Of a stretch of 62,613 nt of DNA, positions 1 to 7,954 are shown one piece after another. This DNA is from an uncultured Acidimicrobiaceae bacterium (lineage in GTDB: Bacteria; Actinomycetota; Acidimicrobiia; Spongiisociales; UBA5794): assembly GCA_947259365.1 (NCBI GenBank), contig CAMYMC010000041.1, positions 1,201 to 63,813 of the forward strand. Direction: 5' to 3'. The notes beneath the pieces were generated by a model that saw only the letters and a list, made by a program, of their open reading frames with translations, did no database searches and was not told where the DNA came from. Position 1 is the first letter of the stretch; every line of letters starts with the position of its first letter. Both the position numbers and the translations under genes were made by a program.

Positions 1-135
1 GAGGACGTCTTCGTTCACAGGGAGGCCGTCAGGCCTCGAAGGCACACCCCCGTCCCCGGAGATCGGGTGCGCTTCACCTCCGCCGAGGGGACACACCGCG
101 ACATCGTCACCCGGCTCCGGCCGACCGAGGACTGA
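1..135 (+). CDS. C-terminal fragment, cold-shock-domain-like protein (5' end outside window)
   Basis: The reading frame is open from the first base and stops with TGA at 133-135, giving the last 44 residues of a protein. The tail contains DVFVH near its start and then a PGDRVRF segment. This follows the order of the second half of a cold-shock OB fold: the RNP2-like DVFVH strand, then a Gly-x-x-Val-x-Phe strand. It is shorter and more divergent than canonical CspA proteins and could belong to a larger protein carrying a CSD. No start or promoter lies inside the window. The assignment rests on a short motif match only. Confidence 0.45.
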   Translation, partial: EDVFVHREAVRPRRHTPVPGDRVRFTSAEGTHRDIVTRLRPTED

Positions 136-148
136 CGGCGCAACCGAT

Positions 149-589
149 TCAGCCGGCAGCGCCCGCCGGCATCGCCATCATCGTCGCCTGCATCACCGCG
201 ACCGTCCTCGACTCGGCTCCCCGGTAGGCGATCGCCTCGCCCCGGCACACGCTGATCGTGCGGCCCGCGCGGATCACGAGCCCCGTCCCCACGATCCGGT
301 CCCCCTGGGCCGGGGCGAGCAGGTTGATCTTGTACTCGACCGTGAGCACTCCGAAGCCCGGCGGCATGAGCGTGTAGGCGGCTCCGCCGCACACCGTGTC
401 GAGAAGACCGGCGACCGCAGCGGCGTGGACGAAGCCGTCCTGCTGGGTGACGGCATCGCTCGGAGCCATCGAGGCAACCACCCGGCCCGGCTCGACCTCG
501 TCGAGTTCGGCGCCGATGGTCCGCATGAAGCCCTGGCGTTCGAAGATCGATCCGGCGAACCGGTCGACGCCGTCCGCGCGCTCACCCAT
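149..589 (-). CDS. PaaI-family hot-dog-fold thioesterase
   Basis: A 146-residue protein of the size usual for single hot-dog acyl-CoA thioesterases. It has the PaaI/YbdB-type pattern: a central segment with DGFVHAAAVAGLLDTVCGGAA (residues about 51-71), where the helix after the HGG-like turn sits, followed by strands ending in VEYKINLLAPA. This family usually hydrolyses aryl- or acyl-CoA esters in the cytoplasm. The ATG at 589 was chosen because a TAGGGT box (603 down to 598) lies 8 nt upstream, the spacing expected for a leaderless transcript; an upstream extension of the frame is Arg-rich and overlaps the divergent gene. The next gene starts divergently 33 nt away. Confidence 0.8.
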   Translation of the reverse strand: MGERADGVDRFAGSIFERQGFMRTIGAELDEVEPGRVVASMAPSDAVTQQDGFVHAAAVAGLLDTVCGGAAYTLMPPGFGVLTVEYKINLLAPAQGDRIVGTGLVIRAGRTISVCRGEAIAYRGAESRTVAVMQATMMAMPAGAAG

Positions 590-597
590 GGCGCTCG

Positions 598-615
598 ACC
601 CTAGCTCGCTACCCT
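598..615. promoter_or_regulatory. Divergent pair of -10 boxes, both apparently leaderless
   Basis: TAGGGT on the minus strand (603 to 598) lies 8 nt before the ATG at 589. TACCCT on the plus strand (610-615) lies 7 nt before the ATG at 623. The whole intergenic space is 33 nt, so both transcripts would start at or within a base or two of their start codons. No Shine-Dalgarno sequence is present for either gene. Confidence 0.55.
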
Positions 616-622
616 CGGGCGA

Positions 623-946
623 ATGGAGACGCCGACGTCGATCACGGACGCCATTGCAGCACTCCCCGGGCCGTGGTCGCCGCGTGACCTCGCGACGGCG
701 AACGGCGCCGTCGTCAGGATCGCCCGGCTCGAGGGCATCTTCGAGTGGCACCATCACGACGAGGACGAACTGTTCCTGTGCTGGGACGGCGAGTTCCGCG
801 TCGAGTTGCGAGACCGGACGTCGGTCCATCTCCGTCGCGGGGACCTCTTCGTCGTCCCCGCCGGCGTGGAGCACCGCCCGGTGGCCGACGAGACGGCGCA
901 CGCCATCCTCCTCGAGCGACCAGAGACCCTCCAGTACGGCAACTGA
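623..946 (+). CDS. Small single-domain cupin protein
   Basis: A 107-residue protein consisting of one cupin barrel. Motif 1 is visible as EWHHHDEDELF (about residues 41-51), with the His, His and Glu metal ligands, and motif 2 as GDLFVVPAGVEHRP (about 73-86), with the last His ligand. Such small cupins often act as metal-dependent sugar or organic-acid enzymes or as binding proteins; the substrate cannot be told. It starts divergently from the thioesterase and its stop is followed one base later by the GTG of the Prim-Pol gene, so the two are probably co-transcribed. Confidence 0.85.
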   Translation: METPTSITDAIAALPGPWSPRDLATANGAVVRIARLEGIFEWHHHDEDELFLCWDGEFRVELRDRTSVHLRRGDLFVVPAGVEHRPVADETAHAILLERPETLQYGN

Positions 947-947
947 C

Positions 948-2000
948 GTGGCGGCCACAGAGACGTTCGTCGAGGCGGCAGGACGCAGGGTCCGGATCAC
1001 GAGCCCGGAGAAGGTCATGTTCCCCGACCGGGGCTGGACCAAGCTCGACGTCGTCGAGCACTACCTCATGTGCGCGCCGGCAGCGTTGCGCGGCGTCTAC
1101 AACAGGCCGGTGCTGCTGAAGCGGTGGAACTCGGGTGTCAGCAAGGACCCGCTCTTCGTGAAACGGCCGAAGAGCGCCCGCAACCTGGTCGACGTTCGCT
1201 TCCCCTCAGCCCGGCCCGGGCGGATGTTCGCCCCCCTCGACGAGGGCGACGTCATCTGGATGGCTCAGCAGAACTGCATCGATCTCAACCCCTGGAACGC
1301 CCGCGCCGACGACCTCGAACATCCCGACGAGCTTCGCATCGACCTCGATCCGACGGACGGCTTCGACTTCGAGGCGGCCCGCGATGTGGCGTTCGCCGTC
1401 GAGTCGCTGCTCGCCGAGCTGGGACTCGACGGCTGGCCGAAGACGTCCGGTAATCGGGGGATCCACATCTACGTGCGTCTCGACCGCGAGTGGGACTTCT
1501 TCGAGGTGCGTCGGGCGGGGCTGGCGCTGGCTCGCGAGGTCGAACGCCGCCACGAGCTGGCGACGACGGCGTGGTGGAAGGAGGACCGCAGCGGTGTCTT
1601 CATCGACTACAACCAGAACGCCTGGGACAAGACCATCGCATCGGCCTACAGCGTCCGGCAGACCGGGTGGGTGTCGGCGCCGTTTCGGTGGGACGAGCTG
1701 GCAACGATCGATCACACCGCCCTCGACCTCATGACCTTCAAGGAGCGATGGGCCGAGGTCGGCGATCTCACCGACGGGATCGACGAGGCTCCGGGCCGAC
1801 TCGATGGTCTTCTCGAGATGGTCGCCGCCGACGAGGAGCGGGGACTCGGCGAGGCACCCTGGCCGCCCCACTACCCCAAGATGCCCGGGGAGCCGCCGCG
1901 GGTCCAGCCCTCGAAGATGGTGGCGGAGAATTGGGAGAATGACGAGACGGCGGGGCGGACCTCCCCGGTGAGAAGCGATGCCGACCAACGTCACCCCTGA
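948..2000 (+). CDS. LigD-polymerase-domain (Prim-Pol) DNA repair primase-polymerase
   Basis: A 350-residue stand-alone polymerase domain of the archaeo-eukaryotic primase superfamily, as found in LigD and in mycobacterial Prim-PolC. The catalytic aspartates are D132 and D134 in RIDLDP, with a probable third at D220 in FIDYNQN. The SGNRGIHI motif (167-174, His173) is the nucleotide-contacting signature and SVRQTGWVSAPFRW (235-248) matches the C-terminal block. The family fills short gaps or extends ends with NTPs during repair. GTG 948 is the first start after the cupin stop; the longer frame upstream is Ser/Arg-rich and overlaps the cupin. A LigC-like ligase lies 1.6 kb away on the other strand. 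No Ku gene is in the window. Confidence 0.88.
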   Translation: MAATETFVEAAGRRVRITSPEKVMFPDRGWTKLDVVEHYLMCAPAALRGVYNRPVLLKRWNSGVSKDPLFVKRPKSARNLVDVRFPSARPGRMFAPLDEGDVIWMAQQNCIDLNPWNARADDLEHPDELRIDLDPTDGFDFEAARDVAFAVESLLAELGLDGWPKTSGNRGIHIYVRLDREWDFFEVRRAGLALAREVERRHELATTAWWKEDRSGVFIDYNQNAWDKTIASAYSVRQTGWVSAPFRWDELATIDHTALDLMTFKERWAEVGDLTDGIDEAPGRLDGLLEMVAADEERGLGEAPWPPHYPKMPGEPPRVQPSKMVAENWENDETAGRTSPVRSDADQRHP

Positions 2001-2994
2001 GTACAAGAAGGCGGAGGCCGCCTACAAGCGGGCCCGCGAGCCGAGGGAGCGCCTCGACCTGTTGCGCGAGATGCTCCGCACCGTCCCCAAGCACAAAGGG
2101 ACGGAGCACCTCCAGGCGGACATCAAGACGAGGATCAAGGAGCTCACCGAAGAGCTCGCCGGGCCCCGCAAGACGGGTGCCCGCAGCGGTCCACCGACCG
2201 TCATCAAACCGGACGGTGCGGGTCAGGTCGTACTGCTCGGGCCCCCGAACTCGGGCAAGTCGACGCTTCACGACGTCCTCACCGGCTCCCACTCCGCGGC
2301 GGGGGCGTACCCGTTCACGACACAGTTCCCCCAGCCGGGGATGATCCGCGTCGACGACGTCGGCATCCAGCTCGTCGACCTCCCCGCCATCTCCTCCCAG
2401 CACCCCGTCCCCTGGATCGCCAACGCCGTCCAGCAGGCCGACGGGGCGTTGCTCGTCGTCGACGTCAGCCACCCGGGCTGCGTCGCGGAGGTCGTGGACC
2501 TCATCGACGTGCTCGCCGCGCGCAAGATCCGTCTCATCGGCTCCTGGCCCGAGGGCAACGAGCGCTCGACCGACCCCGAGGACCCGTTCGTGATCCTCCT
2601 TCCGACGCTCGTCGTCGCCGCCAAGGCAGACCTCGTCGACGAGATCGACGCCGAGCTGGAGGCGCTGTGCGACCTCGCCGAGCTCGACGTCCCGGTGCAC
2701 GCCGTCTCCGCCGAGGACGGGGAGGGCATCGAAGGGCTCGGGCCGTGGCTCTTCGAGGCGCTCGGGGTCGTCCGCGTCTACACGAAGATCCCCGGCAAGC
2801 CGCCCGACCTCGGCCGGCCGTACACGGTCCGGCTCGGTGACACGGTCGAGCGGGTCGCCGTCCTCGTCCACAAGGACTTCGTCGAGAGGCTCAAGTTCGC
2901 CAGGTTGTGGAGACCGGGCGAGGACGGCGCCGGACGCCAGGTCGGACGCGACTACGTCGTGCGCGACGGCGACGTCCTCGAGCTCCACGCCTAG
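1978..2994 (+). CDS. DRG-like GTPase with TGS domain
   Basis: A 338-residue P-loop GTPase. An N-terminal basic helical hairpin (about 8-60) precedes the G domain. G1 is GPPNSGKST (88-96), G2 lies in YPFTT (about 111-115), G3 is DLPA (134-137) and G4 is AKAD instead of NKxD. The final ~70 residues form a TGS-type beta-grasp domain ending in the DYVVRDGDVLELHA block. Overall this is closer to the archaeal/eukaryotic DRG arrangement than to bacterial Obg, which has an N-terminal glycine-rich domain not seen here. These proteins bind ribosomes or RNA. The gene overlaps the Prim-Pol stop by 23 nt, so translational coupling is likely. Confidence 0.85.
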   Translation: MPTNVTPEYKKAEAAYKRAREPRERLDLLREMLRTVPKHKGTEHLQADIKTRIKELTEELAGPRKTGARSGPPTVIKPDGAGQVVLLGPPNSGKSTLHDVLTGSHSAAGAYPFTTQFPQPGMIRVDDVGIQLVDLPAISSQHPVPWIANAVQQADGALLVVDVSHPGCVAEVVDLIDVLAARKIRLIGSWPEGNERSTDPEDPFVILLPTLVVAAKADLVDEIDAELEALCDLAELDVPVHAVSAEDGEGIEGLGPWLFEALGVVRVYTKIPGKPPDLGRPYTVRLGDTVERVAVLVHKDFVERLKFARLWRPGEDGAGRQVGRDYVVRDGDVLELHA

Positions 2995-3129
2995 CGGTCA
3001 CGCCGGTCCCGCCGCGACGATCGGCGGCCGACCAGCTCCGGCGTTCCTCGGGTGTTAAGCGTCCGTTCAGCGGCGTGTAACCCGCGCCCCTCACCATGTT
3101 TGGCAGCTACTCGAGAGAGAGGAAGCGCC

Positions 3130-3510
3130 ATGCGCAGGATTGCATTGCTCGCCGCGGTGGTGGCGATGCTCGTGGGGAGCGCCGCCCCGGCTTTGGCCGG
3201 CGGCCCTCCACCACGTGACGAGGACGGCAACCGGGTCAGGGTGACGGTGTACGTCGAAAGCCAGGGACTGTTCTACGACTCGATCGTCGGTCCCGACCTC
3301 CCGATGAAGGGCCCGTTCCAGCAGCTGCGGCCCGGCGACGGCCCAGGGGGAACACTGGCCACCGACTTCGGTCCCGGCGACCCGGGCTACGTCGGCGGCC
3401 GCTGGTGGGTCGACAACCCCACAATGGGGGTGGTGGGGGAAATGGACGAATACGATCACTTCTTCTCCTGTCCGCTGCTCGGGAAAGGCTCAGCGACGCC
3501 TCCGGTGTGA
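3130..3510 (+). CDS. Small secreted protein of unknown function
   Basis: A 126-residue protein with a clear Sec signal peptide: MRR, a hydrophobic core (ALLAAVVAMLVGSAAPA) and a likely cleavage site after ALA at about residue 23. The mature part is rich in Gly, Pro and Asp with two aromatic patches (GGRWWVDNP, EYDHFF) and a single Cys. I do not recognise a family. ATG 3130 is preferred over an upstream in-frame GTG at 3052 because it follows a purine-rich GAGAGAGGAAG ribosome binding site and gives the signal peptide at the N terminus. A strong hairpin follows the stop. Confidence 0.7.
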   Translation: MRRIALLAAVVAMLVGSAAPALAGGPPPRDEDGNRVRVTVYVESQGLFYDSIVGPDLPMKGPFQQLRPGDGPGGTLATDFGPGDPGYVGGRWWVDNPTMGVVGEMDEYDHFFSCPLLGKGSATPPV

Positions 3511-3528
3511 AGACATCCACGTCTAGGT

Positions 3529-3567
3529 GTGAAGGGCGGCGGGCCGAAAGGCCTACCGCCCTTTCAC
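3529..3567. terminator. Hairpin between convergent genes
   Basis: GTGAAGGGCGG at 3529-3539 pairs with CCGCCCTTTCAC at 3556-3567 (one unpaired T), with a smaller GGCC/GGCC stem in the loop. It lies between the secreted-protein stop and the stop of the convergent ligase gene, so it may end transcription from both sides. A long T tract is absent. Confidence 0.6.
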
Positions 3568-3643
3568 GTTGCCCTACCGGTGAACAGCGGGATGAGGCCG
3601 TTGCTGGAGCAGAGCAGTCGTCGCGAGCCCGTCGTCGACTCCG

Positions 3644-4675
3644 TTACAGCACCACGTCGCTGAAACCGACGCCTTCGGGACGCTGCAACTGGTCCATCGT
3701 GCACTCCTCAGGGGCCTTGTCGGGGCGCCACCGTTCGAAGCGGGTGGCATGGCGGAACCGGCCGCCCTCGAGCTGGTCGTAGCTCACCTCGACGACGACG
3801 CCCGGTGTGACCGGGATCCAGTCGAGGCTCTTGCCGGCGGACCACCTCGACTCTGCGCCTGGCGTCCTCGTCCATTCCCCGCCGCCGAAGCTCTCGTCGG
3901 ACCGCAGCTCGCTGAACCGGGCGAGCAGCTCGACCCGGTCGTGGTCGGAGAACCCGGAGCAGTGCCCGATGAAGTGGAGCTCGCCGGCGTCGTTGTAGAG
4001 CCCGAGGAGGATCGACCCGATCTTGTCGCCGTCCTTGTGCACCCGGTATCCGCCGACCACGCAGTCGCAGTCGCGCCGGTGCTTCCACTTGATCCAGGTG
4101 CGCTTGTCCTCGCGGTACGGCTCGTCCTCACGTTTGCAGATGATCCCGTCACAACCTGCGTGCTCGTACTCGACGAACCACCGACCCGCCTCTTCGAAGT
4201 CGCCGGTGACGGGGGTGAGGTGCCACGGGTGACCGATGTCCGCGAACAACGCCTCGAGGCGCTCCCGGCGCTCGAGGTACGGCCGGTCGCGGAGGTCTTC
4301 ACCGGCGTCGGCGAGCAGATCGAACGCAACGAGCTCGGCGGGGGTCTGCTCGGCGAGCATCTCGACCCGCGACTTCGCAGGGTGGATCCGCATCTGGAGG
4401 ACGTCGAACTGGGTCACGTCGTCCACGACGACGACGACCTCGGAGTCGACGACGGTGCCGGTGGGCAACCGTTCGAGGGCGGGGACGAGCTCGGGGAAGT
4501 ACCGGCCGAGGGGACGGCCGTTCCTGCTGTCGAGCCGTGGCGTGGCGCTGCCCCACGCTACGGCCCGGAAGCCGTCCCATTTCGGCTCGTACCACCAGCC
4601 CGGCGGCTCGGGTGGGGTCTCTCGCACCTTCGCCTTCATCGGCTTGATGGGAGGCGGAAACGGCCAGTCGGACAT
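3644..4675 (-). CDS. ATP-dependent DNA ligase, LigC type
   Basis: A 343-residue ATP-dependent ligase with an adenylation domain and an OB domain. The adenylated lysine is K32 in EPKWDGFR; motif III is seen in AFDLLADAG, motif IV in GCDGIICKRED and motif V in WIKWKHRRD. Its length and the MRIHPAKSRVEMLA stretch match mycobacterial LigC rather than a full LigD, since there is no polymerase or nuclease domain fused. LigC enzymes seal gaps in excision repair together with Prim-PolC, and a Prim-Pol gene lies at 948-2000, here not in an operon but convergent with this gene. The start follows a TACGCT box by 6 nt. Confidence 0.9.
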   Translation of the reverse strand: MSDWPFPPPIKPMKAKVRETPPEPPGWWYEPKWDGFRAVAWGSATPRLDSRNGRPLGRYFPELVPALERLPTGTVVDSEVVVVVDDVTQFDVLQMRIHPAKSRVEMLAEQTPAELVAFDLLADAGEDLRDRPYLERRERLEALFADIGHPWHLTPVTGDFEEAGRWFVEYEHAGCDGIICKREDEPYREDKRTWIKWKHRRDCDCVVGGYRVHKDGDKIGSILLGLYNDAGELHFIGHCSGFSDHDRVELLARFSELRSDESFGGGEWTRTPGAESRWSAGKSLDWIPVTPGVVVEVSYDQLEGGRFRHATRFERWRPDKAPEECTMDQLQRPEGVGFSDVVL

Positions 4676-4681
4676 GGGGCG

Positions 4682-4687
4682 AGCGTA
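4682..4687 (-). promoter_or_regulatory. -10 box for the LigC-type ligase (leaderless)
   Basis: TACGCT on the minus strand ends 6 nt before the ATG at 4675, with no Shine-Dalgarno between them. Confidence 0.45.
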
Positions 4688-4797
4688 CCCATCCTCCGGT
4701 CGCTAGTGGCCCAGCGCAGAAGCCGAACCCCTGCCTCACATCTCTCGAACACGTGAAGCCGATCGTGGAAGAGAGTCAACACGTCAGGAGGCGCGAC

Positions 4798-5299
4798 ATG
4801 AGACGAACCAAGACCCGCATGGCGATCGTCGCCGGCATCGTCGCCGCAGCGCTCGTCGCCGGATCGGCCGTGGCGGTGGCCCAGGATGCCGGCGCGGACC
4901 GCACCGAGGCAGCGGCAACCGACCGGCGCGGGGACGGACCGGCGAAGACGAGGTTCGGCGCCTTCATGCTGAACCAGACGATGGAGTTCCTCGACGTGAA
5001 CCGGGGCCAGATCATCTCGACGCTCGCCAAGGGCGGCACCCTCGCCGACCTCGCCGTCGAGCAGGGCTCCAGCGGAGAAGGGCGGCACCCTCGCCGACCT
5101 CGCCGTCGAGCAGGGCTCCAGCGGAGAAGCGCTCGTCGACGCCCTCGTCGCCGTCGTCGAGGAGCACCTCCAGGCGGCCGTCGACAGCGGCAAGATCACC
5201 CCGGAGGAGATGGCCGACTACCTCGCCCGCGCCGAGGAGCGCATCACCGAGTTCGTCTTCTCCCCGCACAAGCCCGGCAAGGGGCGCGGCTCGGGTTGA
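4798..5299 (+). pseudogene. Secreted actinobacterial helical protein, frameshifted by a 49-bp tandem duplication
   Basis: The gene opens at ATG 4798 behind an AGGAGG-type site with a signal peptide (MRRTKTRMAIVAG, hydrophobic core, AVAVAQDA). A perfect 49-bp tandem duplication (5031-5079 and 5080-5128) then throws the frame out. In the first copy the frame gives KGGTLADLAVEQGSSGE; after the repeat it becomes Arg-rich nonsense running to 5388. If one copy is removed the frame continues as ALVDALVAVVEEHLQAAV, then GKITPEEMADYLARAEERI, to a TGA at 5297-5299, a coherent 150-residue secreted helical protein. The conserved Gly-x-[ST]-Leu-Ala-[DE]-Leu-Ala repeat and GKIT segment occur in a family of actinobacterial exported proteins of unknown role. 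It could be a real mutation or an assembly artefact. Confidence 0.8.
5031..5128 (+). repeat. Perfect 49-bp tandem duplication
   Basis: Bases 5031-5079 and 5080-5128 are identical. The unit length is not a multiple of three. The copy boundaries share the short sequence AAG, as expected for slippage between micro-repeats. See the pseudogene at 4798-5299. Confidence 0.97.
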
Positions 5300-5314
5300 C
5301 CCGCGACAACCGTC

Positions 5315-5347
5315 CGGAGGCCGCGGCGCATCCCGCTGCGGCCTCCG
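5315..5347. terminator. Hairpin between convergent genes
   Basis: A 10-bp perfect stem: CGGAGGCCGC at 5315-5324 pairs with GCGGCCTCCG at 5338-5347, loop 13 nt. It lies between the stop of the broken secreted-protein gene (5299) and the stop of the convergent phosphofructokinase gene (5360). No T tract. Confidence 0.55.
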
Positions 5348-5359
5348 TCGCGCCCCGGG

Positions 5360-6508
5360 TCAGTAGAGGAACATCGGCTTCCCGCTGACGTGGCGCACTT
5401 TGGGGAGATACGCATCGACGTCGTAGAGCTCCCCGACATCGACCCGCTTCACCCCCTCACCGATCACCGAGATCGGCACGGTCGTGTACGTGCCCCCCTG
5501 CAGCGCCACCATCCGCCCGGACGCGCCCTCGAGGGCGAGGTTGGCGGCCATGACGGCGAAGTTGGCGGCGACCATGAGGTCGAGGGAATCGGGCCGGCCG
5601 GACCGCATGAGGTAGGCGACCTGCTGGTTGATGACATCGACCCCGGTCGCCTCCGTCAGCAGCGCTCCCGTCCTCACGCCGATGCCGCCGAGTTTGCGAT
5701 GCCCGTATGCGTCCTCCTCGCCGGAGAGGTGGAGTTCGCCGCCCTCGATCACCGCCCCCTCCGAGATCGTGACCATCGCGTACCTCGATGGATTCCGTCG
5801 CCGATCCTCCATCAACAGTGCGGCGAGCCTGTCGATCCGAAACGGGACCTCCGAGATGATCGCCCGATCGACCCCGGCGAGGTAGGCGGTGATGAGCGAG
5901 GTCTCGCCGCTGTAGCGACCGAACAACTCGACGACGGCGATCCGCTCGTGGGACCCCGCGCTCGTCCTGAGGTTGTGGATGAACTCGACACCGCGCGTCA
6001 CCGCGGTGGAGAACCCGATGCAATAGTCGGTGCCCATCACGTCGTTGTCCATCGTCTTCGGGATGGCGACGACTGGGACGCCCTCTTCGTGCATGCGCAG
6101 CCCGTAGGAGAGCGTGTCGTCACCGCCGATGGGAATCAGCACGTCGATCTGGAGCGCCTCGACGACGTCGAGGATGTGCGAGGTGAGGTCGTGCGGGCCC
6201 TCACCGCTCACGGTACCGCGAAGGAACTCGGGAACCTCCCGGGTGCGGACGTTCGACGGGTTCGTGCGCGAGGTGTGGAGGAACGTCCCCCCCGAGCGGT
6301 CGACGGTGCGAACCACCGCCTCGTCCAGCTCGATGGTGTTCTCGGCGATCGTGTCGACGTCGTCCGGGGCGATGTCGAGCAACCCGCCCCACCCGCGCCG
6401 GATCCCGACGATCTCGTGGCCGTTCTCGACGATCCTGGTGACGACGGACTTGATACACGGGTTGAGCCCGGGAACGTCTCCGCCGCCGGTGAGTATGCCG
6501 ATGCGCAT
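5360..6508 (-). CDS. 6-phosphofructokinase, probably pyrophosphate-dependent
   Basis: A 382-residue phosphofructokinase of the PfkA superfamily. [13 protein letters not shown] (4-16) is the N-terminal phosphate-binding loop. The key residues are GGDD at 128-131 and PKTMDND at 150-156. In ATP-dependent enzymes the first motif is GGDGS and the second PGTIDND; an Asp at the second position and the Lys in PKT are the accepted markers of PPi-dependent enzymes. It would phosphorylate fructose 6-phosphate in glycolysis, reversibly if PPi is used. The start has a good GGAGG site 9 nt upstream. It stands alone between convergent and divergent neighbours. Confidence 0.85.
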   Translation of the reverse strand: MRIGILTGGGDVPGLNPCIKSVVTRIVENGHEIVGIRRGWGGLLDIAPDDVDTIAENTIELDEAVVRTVDRSGGTFLHTSRTNPSNVRTREVPEFLRGTVSGEGPHDLTSHILDVVEALQIDVLIPIGGDDTLSYGLRMHEEGVPVVAIPKTMDNDVMGTDYCIGFSTAVTRGVEFIHNLRTSAGSHERIAVVELFGRYSGETSLITAYLAGVDRAIISEVPFRIDRLAALLMEDRRRNPSRYAMVTISEGAVIEGGELHLSGEEDAYGHRKLGGIGVRTGALLTEATGVDVINQQVAYLMRSGRPDSLDLMVAANFAVMAANLALEGASGRMVALQGGTYTTVPISVIGEGVKRVDVGELYDVDAYLPKVRHVSGKPMFLY

Positions 6509-6635
6509 GCCCCGTCACCTCCGCGAGAAGCGTCGAGTGTAGGGACGATCTGGAGGGCCCGGGCGGCGGCCCCCGGCGCCGCGCCCGTGGGGGCGTGGCA
6601 GACTTGGATGGACCGCTCCACGTCTGTGAGGATCA

Positions 6636-7943
6636 ATGGCCACGCAACCATCAGGCGCCGCCGGGACCCGGCGCGCCGCCATCGTCGCCGGTCTCCGCAC
6701 GCCGTTCTGCAAGTCGGGCACGGCGCTGCGCAGCCTGAGCACGCTCGACCTCGCCGCCGCCTGCGTCACCGAACTGACGCAGCGTTCCGGCCTCGACGAG
6801 GAGGACGTCGACCTCATCGTCTACGGCGCCGTCGTCGCTGACGTCGCCGCACCGAACATCGCCCGGGAGGTCGCGATGCGGTGCAGCTTCCCCGCATCCG
6901 TAGATGCGTACTCGGTGAGCCGGGCGTGTGCCACGTCGACGCAGGCGATCGTCGGCGGCGCCCAGGCGATCCTCACCGGTGAGGCGGACGTCGTCATCGC
7001 CGGCGGCGCCGATTCGCTCTCCAAGCCGCCCATCCTCTACGACGAGGCCGTCGTCGACGCGCTCATGCGGGCGAGCGCGGCGTCGGACCTCCCTGCGAAG
7101 ATCAGGGCCTTCGCCCACCTCAGGCCGGGAGACCTCGCCCCCCGCCCGCCGGCTCTCGCCGACCTGGCGAGCGGGCTCACGATGGGCCAGGCCGCCGAGA
7201 AGATGGCCCGGGAGAACGGCATCGACCGTGATGCCCAGGACGCCTACGCCCTGACATCACACCAGAAGGCCGTCGAGGCGTGGGAGAAAGGCGTCTTCGA
7301 CGACGAGGTGATGGCGTTCCCGATCCCTCCCGACTACGAGGAGACGGTGGCTCGCGACGGCATCCCCCGCGCCGACACGTCGACGGAGAAGTTGGCGGGG
7401 CTGAAACCGGCGTTCGACAGAAGGTACGGAACGGTGACCGCAGGGAACTCCTCGCCGCTCACCGACGGCGCCTCCGCCGTCGTGCTCATGGAGGCGGCGA
7501 CGGCAGAACGGTTCGGCCTCGAGGTCAAGGCGTTCGTGCGGTCGTGGGGCTTCGCCGGGCTCGACCCGTCGTGGCAGATGCTCATGGGCCCGGCGTTTGC
7601 GTCTCCGATCGCCCTCGACCGGGCGGGACTGAGCATCGACGACATCGACATCGTCGACATGCACGAGGCGTTCGCCGCCCAGGTCCTCTCCAACCTGCAG
7701 GCGTTCGCCAGCCCCCAGTGGGCCCGGCGCCACCTGGGCCGCGACGAGCCGATGGGGCCGATTCCCGAAGAGAAGCTCAACCTCTACGGCGGCTCCATCT
7801 CCCTGGGGCACCCGTTTGCTGCAACCGGTGCCCGCCAGGCGCTCACGATGGCCAACGAACTGCAGCGGCGCGGCAAGGGCACCGCCCTCGTCACCCAGTG
7901 CGCCGCCGGCGGCCTCGGCGCCGCCCTCGTCCTCGAACGCTGA
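6636..7943 (+). CDS. fadI: Acetyl-CoA C-acyltransferase (thiolase), FadI type
   Basis: A 435-residue thiolase. The nucleophilic Cys98 lies in SRACATS, the His of the HEAF motif is in DMHEAFAAQ, and the C-terminal catalytic pair is in GGSISLGHPFAATG and TQCAAGGLG. Enzymes of this length that pair with a FadJ-type protein form the anaerobic-type beta-oxidation complex and release acetyl-CoA from 3-ketoacyl-CoA. The ATG follows a GTGAGGATCA ribosome binding site. The TGA stop is part of TGAAAGGA, which supplies the ribosome binding site of the next gene, so fadI and fadJ form an operon. Confidence 0.92.
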   Translation: MATQPSGAAGTRRAAIVAGLRTPFCKSGTALRSLSTLDLAAACVTELTQRSGLDEEDVDLIVYGAVVADVAAPNIAREVAMRCSFPASVDAYSVSRACATSTQAIVGGAQAILTGEADVVIAGGADSLSKPPILYDEAVVDALMRASAASDLPAKIRAFAHLRPGDLAPRPPALADLASGLTMGQAAEKMARENGIDRDAQDAYALTSHQKAVEAWEKGVFDDEVMAFPIPPDYEETVARDGIPRADTSTEKLAGLKPAFDRRYGTVTAGNSSPLTDGASAVVLMEAATAERFGLEVKAFVRSWGFAGLDPSWQMLMGPAFASPIALDRAGLSIDDIDIVDMHEAFAAQVLSNLQAFASPQWARRHLGRDEPMGPIPEEKLNLYGGSISLGHPFAATGARQALTMANELQRRGKGTALVTQCAAGGLGAALVLER

Positions 7944-7954
7944 AAGGACACTCC

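Noticed and set aside
396..947. N-terminal extension of the Prim-Pol frame upstream of GTG 948
   Set aside because: The extension overlaps the cupin gene and is Ser/Arg/Thr-rich, and the polymerase domain begins right at the GTG.
5031..5128. CRISPR-like direct repeat
   Set aside because: Only two adjacent copies with no spacer, inside a coding frame; it is a tandem duplication.
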